Part shown: in pieces, positions 8,952-17,556 of the stretch
Layout of the letters: the number at the start of each line of letters is the position of its first letter
How positions within the stretch are numbered: the stretch's first letter is position 1
Assembly: GCA_903825285.1 (NCBI GenBank)
Contig: CAIJZY010000060.1
Span: forward strand, 27,728 to 91,727
Direction of reading: 5' to 3'
Source: an uncultured Opitutia bacterium
GTDB taxonomy: Bacteria; Verrucomicrobiota; Verrucomicrobiia; Opitutales; Opitutaceae
Length of the DNA: 64,000 nt
The notes under the pieces: generated by a model
Databases searched by the model: none
What the model saw: only the letters and a program-made list of their open reading frames with translations
What the model was told of the DNA's origin: nothing
Program-made: the position numbers and the translations under genes

Positions 8952-9542
8952 ATGATCACCTCCATCCAGGGCACGCTGACCGCGGCCACGCCGTTGCACG
9001 CGGTCGTTGAGCTCAACGGCTTCGGCTACGAGGTGAACATCCCGGTCACCACGGCCGAGAAACTCCCGGCCCCCGGCGCAACCGTCAAGCTGCACACCCA
9101 CGTGATCTACCGCGAGGACGCGCAGACCCTCTACGGCTTCGCCACGCCCGCCGAGCGCGACTTCTTCCGGCTGATGATCGAGCACGTCACCGGCGTCGGC
9201 CCGAAGGTCGCACTGAGCATCATGAGCCGGCTCTCGCTCCCCCTGCTGGAGGAGGCCATCCGCATCGGCGACATCGCCACGCTGGCCAAGTGCCCGGGCA
9301 TCGGCAAGAAGACCGCCGAGCGACTCGTGGTGGAATTGAAGTCCAAGGTCGGCGGCACCGCGACCACCGTGGAGCCCGGCGCCCCGGCCGAGGTATCGCC
9401 GAGTTCGCACCGGGATGCCGTCGCCGCGCTCACCGCACTGGGCTACAAGGCCGCGGACGCCGACCAGGCGGTCCGGCGGGCCGCGCTCACGCTCGGGCCG
9501 AAGGCCACGACGGAGGCGCTGATCAAGAAGGCGCTGGCCTGA
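8952..9542 (+). CDS. ruvA: Holliday junction branch migration protein RuvA
   Basis: Tetramer that binds four-way junctions and loads the RuvB motor during recombination. The 196 residues contain an N-terminal OB fold (MITSIQGTL onward), tandem helix-hairpin-helix motifs TGVGPKVAL and PGIGKKTAERL, a variable linker and the C-terminal domain III (AALTALGYKAADADQAV), which contacts RuvB. ruvB and ruvC are not in the window. It ends 1 bp before the convergent anti-sigma gene, leaving no room for a separate terminator. Confidence 0.97.
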   Translation: MITSIQGTLTAATPLHAVVELNGFGYEVNIPVTTAEKLPAPGATVKLHTHVIYREDAQTLYGFATPAERDFFRLMIEHVTGVGPKVALSIMSRLSLPLLEEAIRIGDIATLAKCPGIGKKTAERLVVELKSKVGGTATTVEPGAPAEVSPSSHRDAVAALTALGYKAADADQAVRRAALTLGPKATTEALIKKALA

Positions 9543-9543
9543 C

Positions 9544-10206
9544 TTACTTCTGGAAGCGGACGGCGGCCATCTCGACCTTGCCCTGGAACGGGCGCACGGT
9601 GCGGATCGCGCGGTTGTTGGCCGGCAGCGGCGTGCGCCCGTCGAAATGCAGGTCGTCGATCGAGACCGTCTCCATCGAACTGAGGCGGACGTCGTTCATC
9701 CAGTCACCGAAGGCCACCTGGTCGCCGTTGGAGGCCAGCTCGACGGCCTCCCCGGTCGTCTCGCGCAGATTGAGCGAGCGCGGGCCGAGTACCGGCTGCA
9801 GGACCGGGCGGGCGGCGGTGGTCGCGGCCATGGCCGGGACCGCGGCGGGCGCGGTGACCTGGGCCATGGTGTCGGGAGCCACGGCGACCGGGCGGTGCGA
9901 GCGAACGACAAAGACGAGCGCGAGGCAGGCCGCGGCGGCCACCAGCGTGCCGGCGTAGGCCGGCCAGCCGAGGGTGCGGCGCGGCTTGATGGCCACGGTT
10001 TCGGGCGCGTGCGCGGGCTCGGGGGCCTCGGTGCGGAACGCCTCGCCCAGCTGCACGCAGGCCTTCTGCATCTGGCAGTACTGGCGATAGACAACGCGGC
10101 GCTCGGGACTTGAGCGAACCTCGGCCTCCAGCAGCGCGGCATCTTCCGGGCTGATCTGGTGGTCAACGTAGAGGTTCAGGAGTTCGATGAACTTGGACTC
10201 TTTCAT
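9544..10206 (-). CDS. putative transmembrane anti-sigma factor
   Basis: Likely partner that holds the ECF sigma factor encoded just upstream. The 220-residue protein starts with a compact helical cytoplasmic domain (MKESKFIELLNLYVDHQIS, then RRVVYRQYCQMQKAC) like anti-sigma domains. One membrane helix follows at about 85-103 (LVAAAACLALVFVV), then a periplasmic domain of about 115 residues. The Cys spacing in YCQMQKAC does not match the standard H-x3-C-x2-C zinc motif. It lies 41 bp after the sigma gene on the same strand, the standard arrangement. Function is inferred from fold pattern and position. Confidence 0.72.
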   Translation of the reverse strand: MKESKFIELLNLYVDHQISPEDAALLEAEVRSSPERRVVYRQYCQMQKACVQLGEAFRTEAPEPAHAPETVAIKPRRTLGWPAYAGTLVAAAACLALVFVVRSHRPVAVAPDTMAQVTAPAAVPAMAATTAARPVLQPVLGPRSLNLRETTGEAVELASNGDQVAFGDWMNDVRLSSMETVSIDDLHFDGRTPLPANNRAIRTVRPFQGKVEMAAVRFQK

Positions 10207-10247
10207 GGTGGTGTTGGGTCAGGTGCGGCAGAGGTCAGGCTGCCTGG

Positions 10248-10853
10248 TCAGGTCTTGAAATCTTCTCCGAGCTTGGCGCGCAGGCTCTCGCGGGCGCGGG
10301 CAATGCGGCTTTTCACGGTGCCGACGGAAATGCCGAGGATGTCGGCGATCTCCTCGTAGGACAGGTTCTTGATGTTGCGGAGGGTCAGGATCTCGCGGTG
10401 CTTCGCGCTGAGCCGCTCCATCGCCTGCCCGATGCGGGCGACGAACTCCGAGGTCACGGTGATGTCGCCCGGGGTTTCCACCTCAGCCGGGATCAGGTCC
10501 GCCAGGGTCGTCGGGTTGTCTCCGCTCACCGGGGCGTCGAACGACACGGACTTGTCCCGCTTGCGGCGCCACCAGTACCAGTAGCGGTTGCGGGCCAGGT
10601 TGGTCGCGATCTGGTAAAGCCAGGTGGAGAACGCCGAGTCGCCCCGGAAGTTGACCAGCCCGCGGTGGGCCCGGATGAAGGCGTCCTGGGTGACCTCCTC
10701 GGCATCCTCCGCATTGCGCAGCAGCTGGTGCACCATCGCGTAAATGCGGTCCCAATAGCGCGAAACCATTTCATCGAACGCCGCCTGGTCGCCGTTTTTG
10801 AAGCGATCGACGAGCATCTGATCAAGGGCTACTTCCTGAGCTTTGGTTGACAT
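10248..10853 (-). CDS. RNA polymerase ECF sigma factor (RpoE-like)
   Basis: Extracytoplasmic-function sigma factor directing RNA polymerase to envelope-stress-type promoters. Region 2 is seen in DAEEVTQDAFIRAHR and FRGDSAFSTWLYQIA, followed by a Trp-rich stretch (NRYWYWWRRKR). Region 4 is LSAKHREILTLRNIKNLSY with EEIADILGISVGTVKSRIAR. ATG 10853 gives 201 residues and has an AGG 8 nt upstream; an upstream in-frame TTG at 10898 is possible but less likely. The membrane anti-sigma gene follows, so activity is probably controlled by release from it. Confidence 0.92.
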   Translation of the reverse strand: MSTKAQEVALDQMLVDRFKNGDQAAFDEMVSRYWDRIYAMVHQLLRNAEDAEEVTQDAFIRAHRGLVNFRGDSAFSTWLYQIATNLARNRYWYWWRRKRDKSVSFDAPVSGDNPTTLADLIPAEVETPGDITVTSEFVARIGQAMERLSAKHREILTLRNIKNLSYEEIADILGISVGTVKSRIARARESLRAKLGEDFKT

Positions 10854-10980
10854 GCGTTCAACCTCGCTCTGATGGGCATATTTCTGGATTGTTCCCAATT
10901 TCGTGGTGAGTGGATGCGTGGATTATGCCGGCGCGTCGGTGCGGTCAATGCCGCCCCGTCGCTCTCGCCCCCGAAATTAC

Positions 10981-11009
10981 TTGCCAAAGCACGATGGCGG
11001 AACCTATTT
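10981..11009 (+). promoter_or_regulatory. possible promoter of tRNA-Lys
   Basis: TTGCCA at 10981-10986 could be a -35 box, with CTATTT at 11004-11009 as a poor -10 after 17 bp. Initiation near 11016 would leave a leader of about 20 nt before the tRNA, a normal length. The -10 match is weak, so confidence is low. Confidence 0.28.
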
Positions 11010-11034
11010 CGCGCTTTTCCTTTACTTTGCCCGG

Positions 11035-11109
11035 GGGCTGGTAGCTCAATGGTAGAGCAGTTGCCTTTTAAGCAATTGGTTCTGGGTTCGAATCCCAGCC
11101 GGCCCACCA
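11035..11109 (+). tRNA. tRNA-Lys (anticodon UUU)
   Basis: A full cloverleaf folds by eye. The acceptor stem is GGGCTGG (11035-11041) with CCGGCCC, with one G-U pair. The D arm is GCTC/GAGC, and the anticodon stem GTTGC/GCAAT carries the loop CTTTTAA with anticodon TTT. The T arm is CTGGG-TTCGAAT-CCCAG, the discriminator is A and CCA is encoded at 11107-11109. It stands alone upstream of a response regulator gene. Confidence 0.97.
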
Positions 11110-11145
11110 TCTTTACAACTCCGCCCACAACCTGCGATCGCCCAA

Positions 11146-11793
11146 ATGAAGCGTCTGATCATCATTGAAGACCAAACAGCGGTGAGGGAGATGCTTGCGG
11201 AGATTCTTAGACTCGATCCGAACTACGAGCTCGTCGGTGAGAGCGGCGACGGCCAGAACGCCGTGGCGCTCTGCCTGGAAACCAAGCCCGACCTCCTGAT
11301 CCTCGACGCCAAGCTCCCGGGCCTCAACGGCGTCGATATCCTCCGGCGGACCGCCAAGAAATTGCCCGGCATGCGCGTGCTGGTGTTCTCGGGCTACGAG
11401 AACCCCGTCCTGGTCCGCGAGATGCTCGAGGCCGGCGCCCATGGCTTCGTGGAAAAGACCGCCGGCCTCGGCGAGTTCAAGAAGGGCCTCGAGACGGTCG
11501 GCAACGGCGGCACCTACTTCGGACCCGCGGTCGCCGCCCTGCTGCGGGACGTGGTCGCGAACCCCGACGCCAGCAGCGCCTCCGACTTCCTCACCGACCG
11601 CGAGCGCGAGATCCTGCAACTCGTCGCCGAGAGCCACAGCACCCGCGAGATCGCGGCCAAGCTGGGCATCAGCATCAAGACCGTCGACAACCACCGCACC
11701 AACCTCATGCGCAAGCTCAACCTCCACGACATCGCCAGCCTCACCCGCTACGCGCTGGAGGTCGGCCTGATCGAGCAGAAGAAGGCGCAGTAA
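11146..11793 (+). CDS. two-component response regulator, NarL/LuxR family
   Basis: DNA-binding response regulator of 215 residues. The receiver domain (1-120) has the acidic pair Glu8-Asp9, phospho-acceptor Asp54 ([10 protein letters not shown]) and Lys104 (GFVEKTAG). The C-terminal LuxR-type helix-turn-helix (about 150-210) reads [20 protein letters not shown] then [20 protein letters not shown]. No histidine kinase is nearby, so the signal and targets are unknown. It lies 36 bp after tRNA-Lys and 60 bp before the Pal-like gene. Confidence 0.92.
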   Translation: MKRLIIIEDQTAVREMLAEILRLDPNYELVGESGDGQNAVALCLETKPDLLILDAKLPGLNGVDILRRTAKKLPGMRVLVFSGYENPVLVREMLEAGAHGFVEKTAGLGEFKKGLETVGNGGTYFGPAVAALLRDVVANPDASSASDFLTDREREILQLVAESHSTREIAAKLGISIKTVDNHRTNLMRKLNLHDIASLTRYALEVGLIEQKKAQ

Positions 11794-11853
11794 AACCTTG
11801 CCGCCGCGGACTCGTTGCCCAATAGAATTTCACCGACCACCCTCGACCACTCC

Positions 11854-12405
11854 ATGAATATCGCCTCGAAGAAACTGATCCTCGTCATCGCCAGCGCCGT
11901 GTTCCTCCTTGCGGGCTGCAAAAAGAAGCCGGCACGCCCCGATCCGAGCGCGACGGTGCTCGGGCCCACCGGCACAGTTTCGCCGGAGACGCTCGCGCCG
12001 GCTGCTGATCCGAACGCGGCCGGACTCCAGCAGCGCGACCCGAACATCATCGAGACGGACGACATGATTAAGGGCCTGCTCGGCGCGGTCTACTTCGACT
12101 TCGACAAGTCCAACGTCAAGGAGAGCGAGCGCGCGAAGATCCAGGCCGCGAAGGACTACCTCGCGAAGAACCCGACGCACCGCATCCTCTTCGAGGGCCA
12201 CTGCGACTGGCGCGGCACCGACGAGTACAACCTTAGCCTCGGCGACCGCCGCTCCACCGCCGCCAAGAAGTACCTCATCTCGCTCGGCGTTCCCGCCGAC
12301 AAGGTCGAGGCCAACTCCAAGGGCAGCCTCGAGGCCGCCAAGAACGCCGACGACGCGACGATGGCCAAGGACCGCCGCGCCGAGATCATCGTGCTGAAGA
12401 AGTAA
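11854..12405 (+). CDS. pal: peptidoglycan-associated lipoprotein (OmpA/Pal family)
   Basis: Outer-membrane lipoprotein that anchors the envelope to peptidoglycan, usually with the Tol system. ATG 11854 gives 183 residues with a short signal peptide and lipobox LLAGC (lipid-modified Cys22); an in-frame TTG at 11815 would misplace the signal. After a Pro-rich linker, the OmpA domain shows VYFDFDKSNVKESER, FEGHCDWRGTDEYN and LGDRRSTAAKKYLISLGV. No tolA/tolB are in the window. A strong terminator follows at 12423-12455. Confidence 0.92.
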   Translation: MNIASKKLILVIASAVFLLAGCKKKPARPDPSATVLGPTGTVSPETLAPAADPNAAGLQQRDPNIIETDDMIKGLLGAVYFDFDKSNVKESERAKIQAAKDYLAKNPTHRILFEGHCDWRGTDEYNLSLGDRRSTAAKKYLISLGVPADKVEANSKGSLEAAKNADDATMAKDRRAEIIVLKK

Positions 12406-12422
12406 ACTTCCCCCACTCTGCC

Positions 12423-12455
12423 AAAAAGCCCCGGTGCAAACCGGGGCTTTTTTTT
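12423..12455 (+). terminator. rho-independent terminator, probably bidirectional
   Basis: A 12-bp stem (12423-12434 with 12441-12452) closes a TGCAAA loop. The stem is GC-rich in its inner half and flanked by A5 on the left and T8 on the right. It ends the pal transcript and, read on the other strand, could stop leftover transcription from the convergent dipeptidase gene. Confidence 0.93.
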
Positions 12456-12460
12456 GGTCG

Positions 12461-12580
12461 TCCGGGCGAACGCCGAACGCTCAACGCCGCACGCCCAACG
12501 TCCTTGTGAATTTCAGCGCGCGGCTAGGCCGCGGGAACGATGCTTCGACGTTCGATGTTCGGCGTTGGGCGTTCGTCCGG
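12461..12580. repeat. word-repeat hairpin A (7-nt words)
   Basis: Left arm 12461-12502 consists of degenerate 7-nt words around CGAACGC; right arm 12544-12580 carries the complementary words (GTTCGGC type). The arms pair imperfectly around a GC-rich core (12510-12535) that is itself palindromic. The same core and right arm recur at 17485-17547. The element fills the space between the pal terminator and the convergent dipeptidase stop. Confidence 0.8.
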
Positions 12581-12591
12581 AAACGCAATAT

Positions 12592-13965
12592 CTACGGCTG
12601 CGCCAGCGCCGCAAGAATTCGCTTCGAGGTCGCGATGCCTTTCTTCATGACCTCGAGGTTGAAGCTCTCGTTCGGCGCGTGCAGGTTGTCCTGCGGCAGG
12701 AAGAGGCCCATCATCACGGAATCGAGTCCGAGCACGCGCTTGATCTCGCCGATGATCGGCACGCTGCCGCCCTCGCGAAGATAGAGCGGGGCCCGGCCCC
12801 AGATCTCGGTCACGGCGGCATCCGTCGCGCGGAACGCCCGTGCCAGCACCGGCGACTGGTCCTTGGGGGTGTTCGTGCGGTCGGGTGGCACCACCACGTA
12901 GGGCTCGCCGCTGTGCCCGGGCACAATTTTCAGGCGCACGCCCTTCGGCGCCCGCGCCTCGATCGCGCTGATGACGAGGGCCCGGATCTTGTCGGGCACC
13001 TGGTTCGCCACGAGCCGGCACGTGATCTTCACGAAGGCGCGGCTGGGGATCACCGTCTTGCTGCCCTCGCCCTGGTAGCCGCCGCCAAATCCATTGAACT
13101 CCAGCGTCGGGAGGAAGCGCACCGCCTCGAAGGGCGTGATGCCCGGCGGCACGTGAAACGCATCAATGCCGAGGAATTTCCGGTAGTCCTCCTCCTTCGC
13201 CCCTAGCTTGCGCAGCTCCTCGCGCTCCCACGGCTCCACGTCGAGCACGTCGTCATAGAAGCCGGGGATGTTCACGCGGCCGTCGGGAGTGTGCAGCGAC
13301 GCGCACAGCTCGGCGAGCGCCTGGATCGGGTTCAGGAGGACGCCGCCGTGCAGCCCGGAATGCAGGTCGCTGTTCGGGCCCGTCGCCTCGACCTCGAGCG
13401 CCACCAGCCCGCGCAGCCCGGCCGTGATCACCATCTGCTGCTCGTTCGGGATGCCCGTGTCGGAGAGAAACACAAAGTCCGCGGACTTCAGCCGCTCGCG
13501 GTAGGCGCGGATGAAGGGCCCGAAGCTGGGGCTGCCCATCTCCTCCTCGCCCTCGATCATGAACGTGATCCGCAGCGGCAGATTCGGATTCTCCTCGAGC
13601 AGCTGGCCGACCGCCGTGATGTGCGTCAGGAGCGGTCCCTTGTTGTCGGCCGCGCCGCGACCGTACATGCGGTTGCCGCGGATGGTCGGCTCGAAGGCCG
13701 GCGACTCCCACAGGTTGAGCGGGTCCGCCGGCTGCACGTCGTAGTGGCCGTAGATGATCACGTGCGGCCAGGACGCGGGGCCCGGGCGCTGCGCCAGGAT
13801 GATCGGATGCAGGTCGGTCTTCACCACCTCCACGTCAAAGCCCATCGAGCGGAGCAGGCCGGAGACGAACTCCTGGGCGCCCCGCATGCCGTCCTTGAAC
13901 TTGGAGTCGGCGGAGACGCTCGGTTGGCGGATGAATTCCTTCAGTTTTTCAACGGGGTCGAACAT
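12592..13965 (-). CDS. M20 family metallodipeptidase
   Basis: Dinuclear zinc peptidase/dipeptidase of the M20 family, cytosolic, with broad dipeptide substrates likely. ATG 13965 gives 457 residues (MFDPVEKLKEF); an upstream in-frame start at 14007 adds an unrelated Arg-rich tail. Motifs are the first metal site IYGHYDVQPADP, RGAADNKGP, the catalytic Glu and second site IEGEEEMGSP, the dimerisation-domain segment SDLHSGLHGG and the C-terminal LPQDNLHAPNESF. It follows purH by 57 bp on the same strand. Substrate is not predictable from sequence. Confidence 0.92.
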   Translation of the reverse strand: MFDPVEKLKEFIRQPSVSADSKFKDGMRGAQEFVSGLLRSMGFDVEVVKTDLHPIILAQRPGPASWPHVIIYGHYDVQPADPLNLWESPAFEPTIRGNRMYGRGAADNKGPLLTHITAVGQLLEENPNLPLRITFMIEGEEEMGSPSFGPFIRAYRERLKSADFVFLSDTGIPNEQQMVITAGLRGLVALEVEATGPNSDLHSGLHGGVLLNPIQALAELCASLHTPDGRVNIPGFYDDVLDVEPWEREELRKLGAKEEDYRKFLGIDAFHVPPGITPFEAVRFLPTLEFNGFGGGYQGEGSKTVIPSRAFVKITCRLVANQVPDKIRALVISAIEARAPKGVRLKIVPGHSGEPYVVVPPDRTNTPKDQSPVLARAFRATDAAVTEIWGRAPLYLREGGSVPIIGEIKRVLGLDSVMMGLFLPQDNLHAPNESFNLEVMKKGIATSKRILAALAQP

Positions 13966-14022
13966 GCCGCCACGCTGGCGCATTTCCCGCGCCCACGCCA
14001 ACCGCAAAACAGCCCGCTCGGC

Positions 14023-15570
14023 TCAGTGCTTGAAGTGCCGGATGCCGGTGAAGACCATCGCCACGCCGCGCTCGTCGGCCGCCTTGATGACCTCGTCGTC
14101 GCGCACCGAGCCGCCCGGCTGGATCGCCGCCGTGGCGCCCGCGTCGGCCGCGGCGATCAGGCCGTCGGCAAACGGAAACAGCGCCTCGCTCGCCACCACC
14201 GAGCCCTTCAGGTCCAGCCCGGCCGCGCCGGCCTTCCAGACCGCGATGCGCGAGCTGTCCACGCGGGCCATCTGCCCTGCACCCACGCCGAGCGTCTGCT
14301 CGCCGCGACAGTACACGATGGCGTTCGACTTGACGTGCTTGCCCACGATCCAGCCGAACATCAGGCCCGCCCACTCCTCCGGCGTCGGGCTGCGCTTCGT
14401 GACGACCTTGAACTTGGACGGATCCCCGAGCGTGGCGTTGCGGTCCTGCACCAGCATGCCGCCCACCACGCTGCGCACCTCGCGGAGCGAGTCGGCCCCG
14501 AGCCCGCCCTTCGCGATCATGAGCCGGAGGTTCTTCTTCGCCGCGAAGATCGCCAGCGCCTCGTCGCTGAACCGCGGCGCGATGATCACCTCGGTGAAGA
14601 TCTCGGCGATCGTCCGCGCCAGCGGCGCCTCCAGTGTGCGGTTCACCACGATGATCCCGCCGAACGGCGCCTGCCGGTCGGTCGCGAACGCCTTCTCCCA
14701 CGCCGCCTCGAGCGTGTCCGCGCTCGCCACGCCGCAGGGGTTCGTGTGCTTCAGGATCGCCACGGTCGGACGCTGGAACTCGCCGATGAGGTACGTCGCC
14801 GAGGTGATGTCCAAGATGTTGTTGTAGCTGAGCTCCTTTCCCTGGAGCTGCTGGAAGTGCTCGTGGAAGCTCCCGTACAGCGCGGCCTGCTGGTGCGGGT
14901 TTTCGCCGTAGCGAAGGCTCTGCGCCTTCCGGTAGGTCAGCGTCAGGTTCTCGGGGAAGCCGGCCAGCGCCGCGAGGTCCGGACCCGCGGCCTGCGCCTC
15001 GAGGTACTGCGCGATCGCGGTGTCGTAGCGGCCGGTCCGCTGGAAAACCTTCAATGCGAGCCGGCGCCGCAGCTCGGCCAGCGCGGCCGGCTGAGCCAGG
15101 GCCGCGAGCACCGCGCCGTAGTCGGCGGGATCGCAGACCACCGTGACGCTCTCGTGGTTCTTCGCGGCGCTGCGCAGCATGGAGGGCCCGCCGATGTCGA
15201 TGTTCTCGATCGCCTCCTCCAGTGTCACATGCGGCTTCGCCACCGTGGCCTCGAAGGGGTACAGGTTCACGACCACGAGGTCGATCAGGTCGATGCCGGC
15301 CTTCGCCGCCTGGGCCAGGTGCTCGGGCTTGTCGCGCCGGCACAGCAGGCCGCCGTGGATCTTCGGGTGCAGCGTCTTCACGCGCCCCTCCATCATCTCG
15401 GGAAAGCCGGTGTGCTGGCTCACCTCCGTCACGGGCAGCCCGCGCTCCGCGAGGAGCCGGGCGGTGCCGCCCGTCGAGAGGAGCGTGTAGCCGTGCTGCC
15501 GCACGAGGGCCGTGGCGAAGTCCGCCAGGCCGTTCTTGTCGCTGACGGAGAGAAGGGCGTATTTGGCCAT
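14023..15570 (-). CDS. purH: bifunctional AICAR transformylase / IMP cyclohydrolase
   Basis: Performs the last two steps of de novo purine synthesis to IMP. ATG 15570 ([15 protein letters not shown]) gives 515 residues, the usual PurH size; the frame stays open further upstream but without similarity. The N-terminal cyclohydrolase domain shows STGGTARLL and [15 protein letters not shown]. The C-terminal transformylase domain shows [15 protein letters not shown] with the catalytic Lys/His region, [10 protein letters not shown] and [11 protein letters not shown]. The dipeptidase gene follows. ApaG is divergent with 89 bp between. Confidence 0.97.
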   Translation of the reverse strand: MAKYALLSVSDKNGLADFATALVRQHGYTLLSTGGTARLLAERGLPVTEVSQHTGFPEMMEGRVKTLHPKIHGGLLCRRDKPEHLAQAAKAGIDLIDLVVVNLYPFEATVAKPHVTLEEAIENIDIGGPSMLRSAAKNHESVTVVCDPADYGAVLAALAQPAALAELRRRLALKVFQRTGRYDTAIAQYLEAQAAGPDLAALAGFPENLTLTYRKAQSLRYGENPHQQAALYGSFHEHFQQLQGKELSYNNILDITSATYLIGEFQRPTVAILKHTNPCGVASADTLEAAWEKAFATDRQAPFGGIIVVNRTLEAPLARTIAEIFTEVIIAPRFSDEALAIFAAKKNLRLMIAKGGLGADSLREVRSVVGGMLVQDRNATLGDPSKFKVVTKRSPTPEEWAGLMFGWIVGKHVKSNAIVYCRGEQTLGVGAGQMARVDSSRIAVWKAGAAGLDLKGSVVASEALFPFADGLIAAADAGATAAIQPGGSVRDDEVIKAADERGVAMVFTGIRHFKH

Positions 15571-15659
15571 GCTGGATCCCGAGTGTTGAGCCCGCGCCAA
15601 ACCGCCAGCAAGTCCGAAAGCCTCTTGCTCCGCGCAAGTTCCCGCGTCTCTTATGCGGC

Positions 15660-16043
15660 GTGTCCTGCTCCTGCGAACTTCCCGGCCTCTCCGCGCGCCT
15701 TGACCAGCTCCATTACCACCACGGGGGCGCCACGCTGCCACCGGACCAGCCGCACGCCTTCGTCTATTACATCACGATCCGCAACGGCTCCGACCGCACC
15801 GTCACCCTGCTGGGCCGCAAGTGGGTCGTGGAGCACGCCAACGGCAGCCAGCTCGTGATCGAGGGCGACAAGATCGTCGGCGAGACGCCCCGGCTGGCCC
15901 CGGGCGAGCAGTTTTCCTACAACAGCTACCACGTGACCGGCTGCGACGCCACCGCGCGCGGCTCGTTCCATGGCGTGGACGAGCTCGGGCGCCGCATCCA
16001 CGTGCTGCTGCCCGCGTTCACCATGACCATCCCGCGGAGCTGA
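15660..16043 (+). CDS. apaG: ApaG (DUF525) domain protein
   Basis: Small beta-sandwich protein of 127 residues, starting at GTG 15660. Family blocks are seen in [45 protein letters not shown] and [12 protein letters not shown]. In other bacteria ApaG is linked to diadenosine polyphosphate hydrolysis and metal resistance, but its biochemical role is not settled. It precedes the beta-CASP nuclease gene by 51 bp on the same strand. That gap (16044-16094) contains weak CTCGTTCT-type repeats. Confidence 0.88.
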   Translation: MSCSCELPGLSARLDQLHYHHGGATLPPDQPHAFVYYITIRNGSDRTVTLLGRKWVVEHANGSQLVIEGDKIVGETPRLAPGEQFSYNSYHVTGCDATARGSFHGVDELGRRIHVLLPAFTMTIPRS

Positions 16044-16094
16044 GAAAAAGAACCTCGTTCTCCGGTGCTTTCTCGTTCTGTGTCGGCCCACTAA

Positions 16095-17453
16095 ATGAAG
16101 CTCATTGATTTGAACCGCGACGGTGGCATCGGCGCCAACAGCATGTTTGTCCAGCTGGGCGACCTCCGCCTCCTCATCGACTGCGGGCTTCATCCCAAGA
16201 AGGCCGGCCGCGGCGCGACCCCCGACCTTTCCCTGCTGCGCGGCCAGGCCCTCGACCTGATCATCATCACGCACTGCCACCTCGACCACATCGGGAGCCT
16301 GCTGGTCGCGATGCGGGAGCACCCGAACACGCCGGTGATCATGACCACCTCCAGCCGCATGCTGATCGAGCGCATGCTGCACAACTCGGCCAACGTGATG
16401 CTGCGCCAGAAGGAGGAGAACAACATCCCGGAGTACCCGCTCTTCACCCATGACGAGATCGACCGCTGCGCCGGGCGCATGACGGGCCTGCCGTTCGGCC
16501 ACGCCAAGAAGTTCCGCGGCGCCAAGGACGAGATCGAGGTCATCTTCCATCCCGCCGGCCACGTCGCCGGCGCCGCCGGCGTCGAGCTCCACCACAAGCA
16601 CCGCCAGGTGTTCTTCACCGGCGACGTCCTCTTCGAGAACCAGCGCACGCTGCCCGGCGCGAAGTTTCCCGCCGGCCACTTCGACACGCTGGTCATGGAG
16701 ACCACCCGCGGCACCACCGAGCGGCCGCTCGGCAAGGAGCGCGTCAACGAGGTCGCCCGCCTCATCCAGAGCATCAACGACACCATCAAGCGCGGCGGCT
16801 CCTTCCTCATCCCCGTCTTCGCCCTCGGCCGCATGCAGGAGATCCTGGCGATCATCCACGACGCCCGGAAGTTCGGCCGCCTCGCCGAGTGCCCGATCTT
16901 CGCCTCCGGCCTGGGCATGGACCTCGCCGACTACTTCGACGAGATCAGCCGCAAGACCCGGCACGTGAACTTCAACCGCGGCATCATCAAGGAGCTCAAG
17001 ATCAAGCCCACGCCGCGCAAGCTCACCCCCGGCGAGGACCCGCAGCAGAACGCGCTCTACATCATCAGCTCGGGCATGCTCGTGGAGCGCACGCCGAGCT
17101 ACACGCTCGCCTCCGGCCTGGTCGGCCACGCGCGCAACACGATCGGCTTCGTCGGCTACTGCGATCCCGACACCCCCGGCGGCCGCCTGCTCGCCGCCAA
17201 GCCGGGCGACACCATCCTGTTCGAGACGGCCCACGTGAAGGCCAAGCTCAAGGCCCACGTCGAGCGCTTCGAGCTCAGCGGCCACGCCGACCGCGAGGAG
17301 CTGCTCGAGTTCGCCATCCAGACCCAGGCCCGCTGCATCGTGCTGACCCACGGCGACCCGCCCGCCCGCGCCTGGTTCGCCGCCCAGCTCGCCGCCCAGG
17401 CGCCCAAGATCAAGGTGCTCGATCCGGTGCCGCTGAAGACGTACCAGGTGTAG
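16095..17453 (+). CDS. beta-CASP metallo-beta-lactamase RNase (CPSF/RNase J-like)
   Basis: Predicted zinc-dependent RNA endo/exonuclease of 452 residues. The MBL core has THCHLDHIG (about 55-63) and TGDVLFENQRT. The beta-CASP insertion follows (IPVFALGRMQEILAII, ISSGMLVERTP), and the C-terminal metal motifs are LSGHADREEL and VLTHGDP. This layout matches prokaryotic CPSF-type nucleases that process or degrade RNA. No partner genes are adjacent. A second, shorter MBL-fold nuclease occurs at 30742, so the two should not be confused. Confidence 0.88.
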   Translation: MKLIDLNRDGGIGANSMFVQLGDLRLLIDCGLHPKKAGRGATPDLSLLRGQALDLIIITHCHLDHIGSLLVAMREHPNTPVIMTTSSRMLIERMLHNSANVMLRQKEENNIPEYPLFTHDEIDRCAGRMTGLPFGHAKKFRGAKDEIEVIFHPAGHVAGAAGVELHHKHRQVFFTGDVLFENQRTLPGAKFPAGHFDTLVMETTRGTTERPLGKERVNEVARLIQSINDTIKRGGSFLIPVFALGRMQEILAIIHDARKFGRLAECPIFASGLGMDLADYFDEISRKTRHVNFNRGIIKELKIKPTPRKLTPGEDPQQNALYIISSGMLVERTPSYTLASGLVGHARNTIGFVGYCDPDTPGGRLLAAKPGDTILFETAHVKAKLKAHVERFELSGHADREELLEFAIQTQARCIVLTHGDPPARAWFAAQLAAQAPKIKVLDPVPLKTYQV

Positions 17454-17460
17454 AGAATCA

Positions 17461-17547
17461 GACGAACGCCCAACACCGAAGCTGATTCCAGCACGCGGCT
17501 GGGCGGCAGGAGGAACCTTCGACGTTGGACGGTCGGCGTTCGCCCGG
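17461..17547. repeat. word-repeat hairpin B (7-nt words), homologous to hairpin A
   Basis: Left arm 17461-17482 and right arm 17516-17547 pair imperfectly. An outer GAATCA/TGATTC pair (17455-17460 with 17483-17488) also flanks the left arm. From 17485 onward the sequence aligns with 12510 onward at about 80% identity by eye, except that B lacks one 7-nt word present in A. It separates the convergent nuclease and phosphatase genes. Confidence 0.78.
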
Positions 17548-17556
17548 TGGCCCGCC

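Noticed and set aside
13291..15858. 855-codon open frame antisense to the dipeptidase and purH genes
   Set aside because: It has Arg/His/Leu-rich shadow composition, no domain pattern, and lies opposite two well-defined enzymes.
16044..16094. Possible further word-repeat hairpin with CTCGTTCT words after apaG
   Set aside because: The repeats are too few and the pairing too weak to call beside the clear elements.
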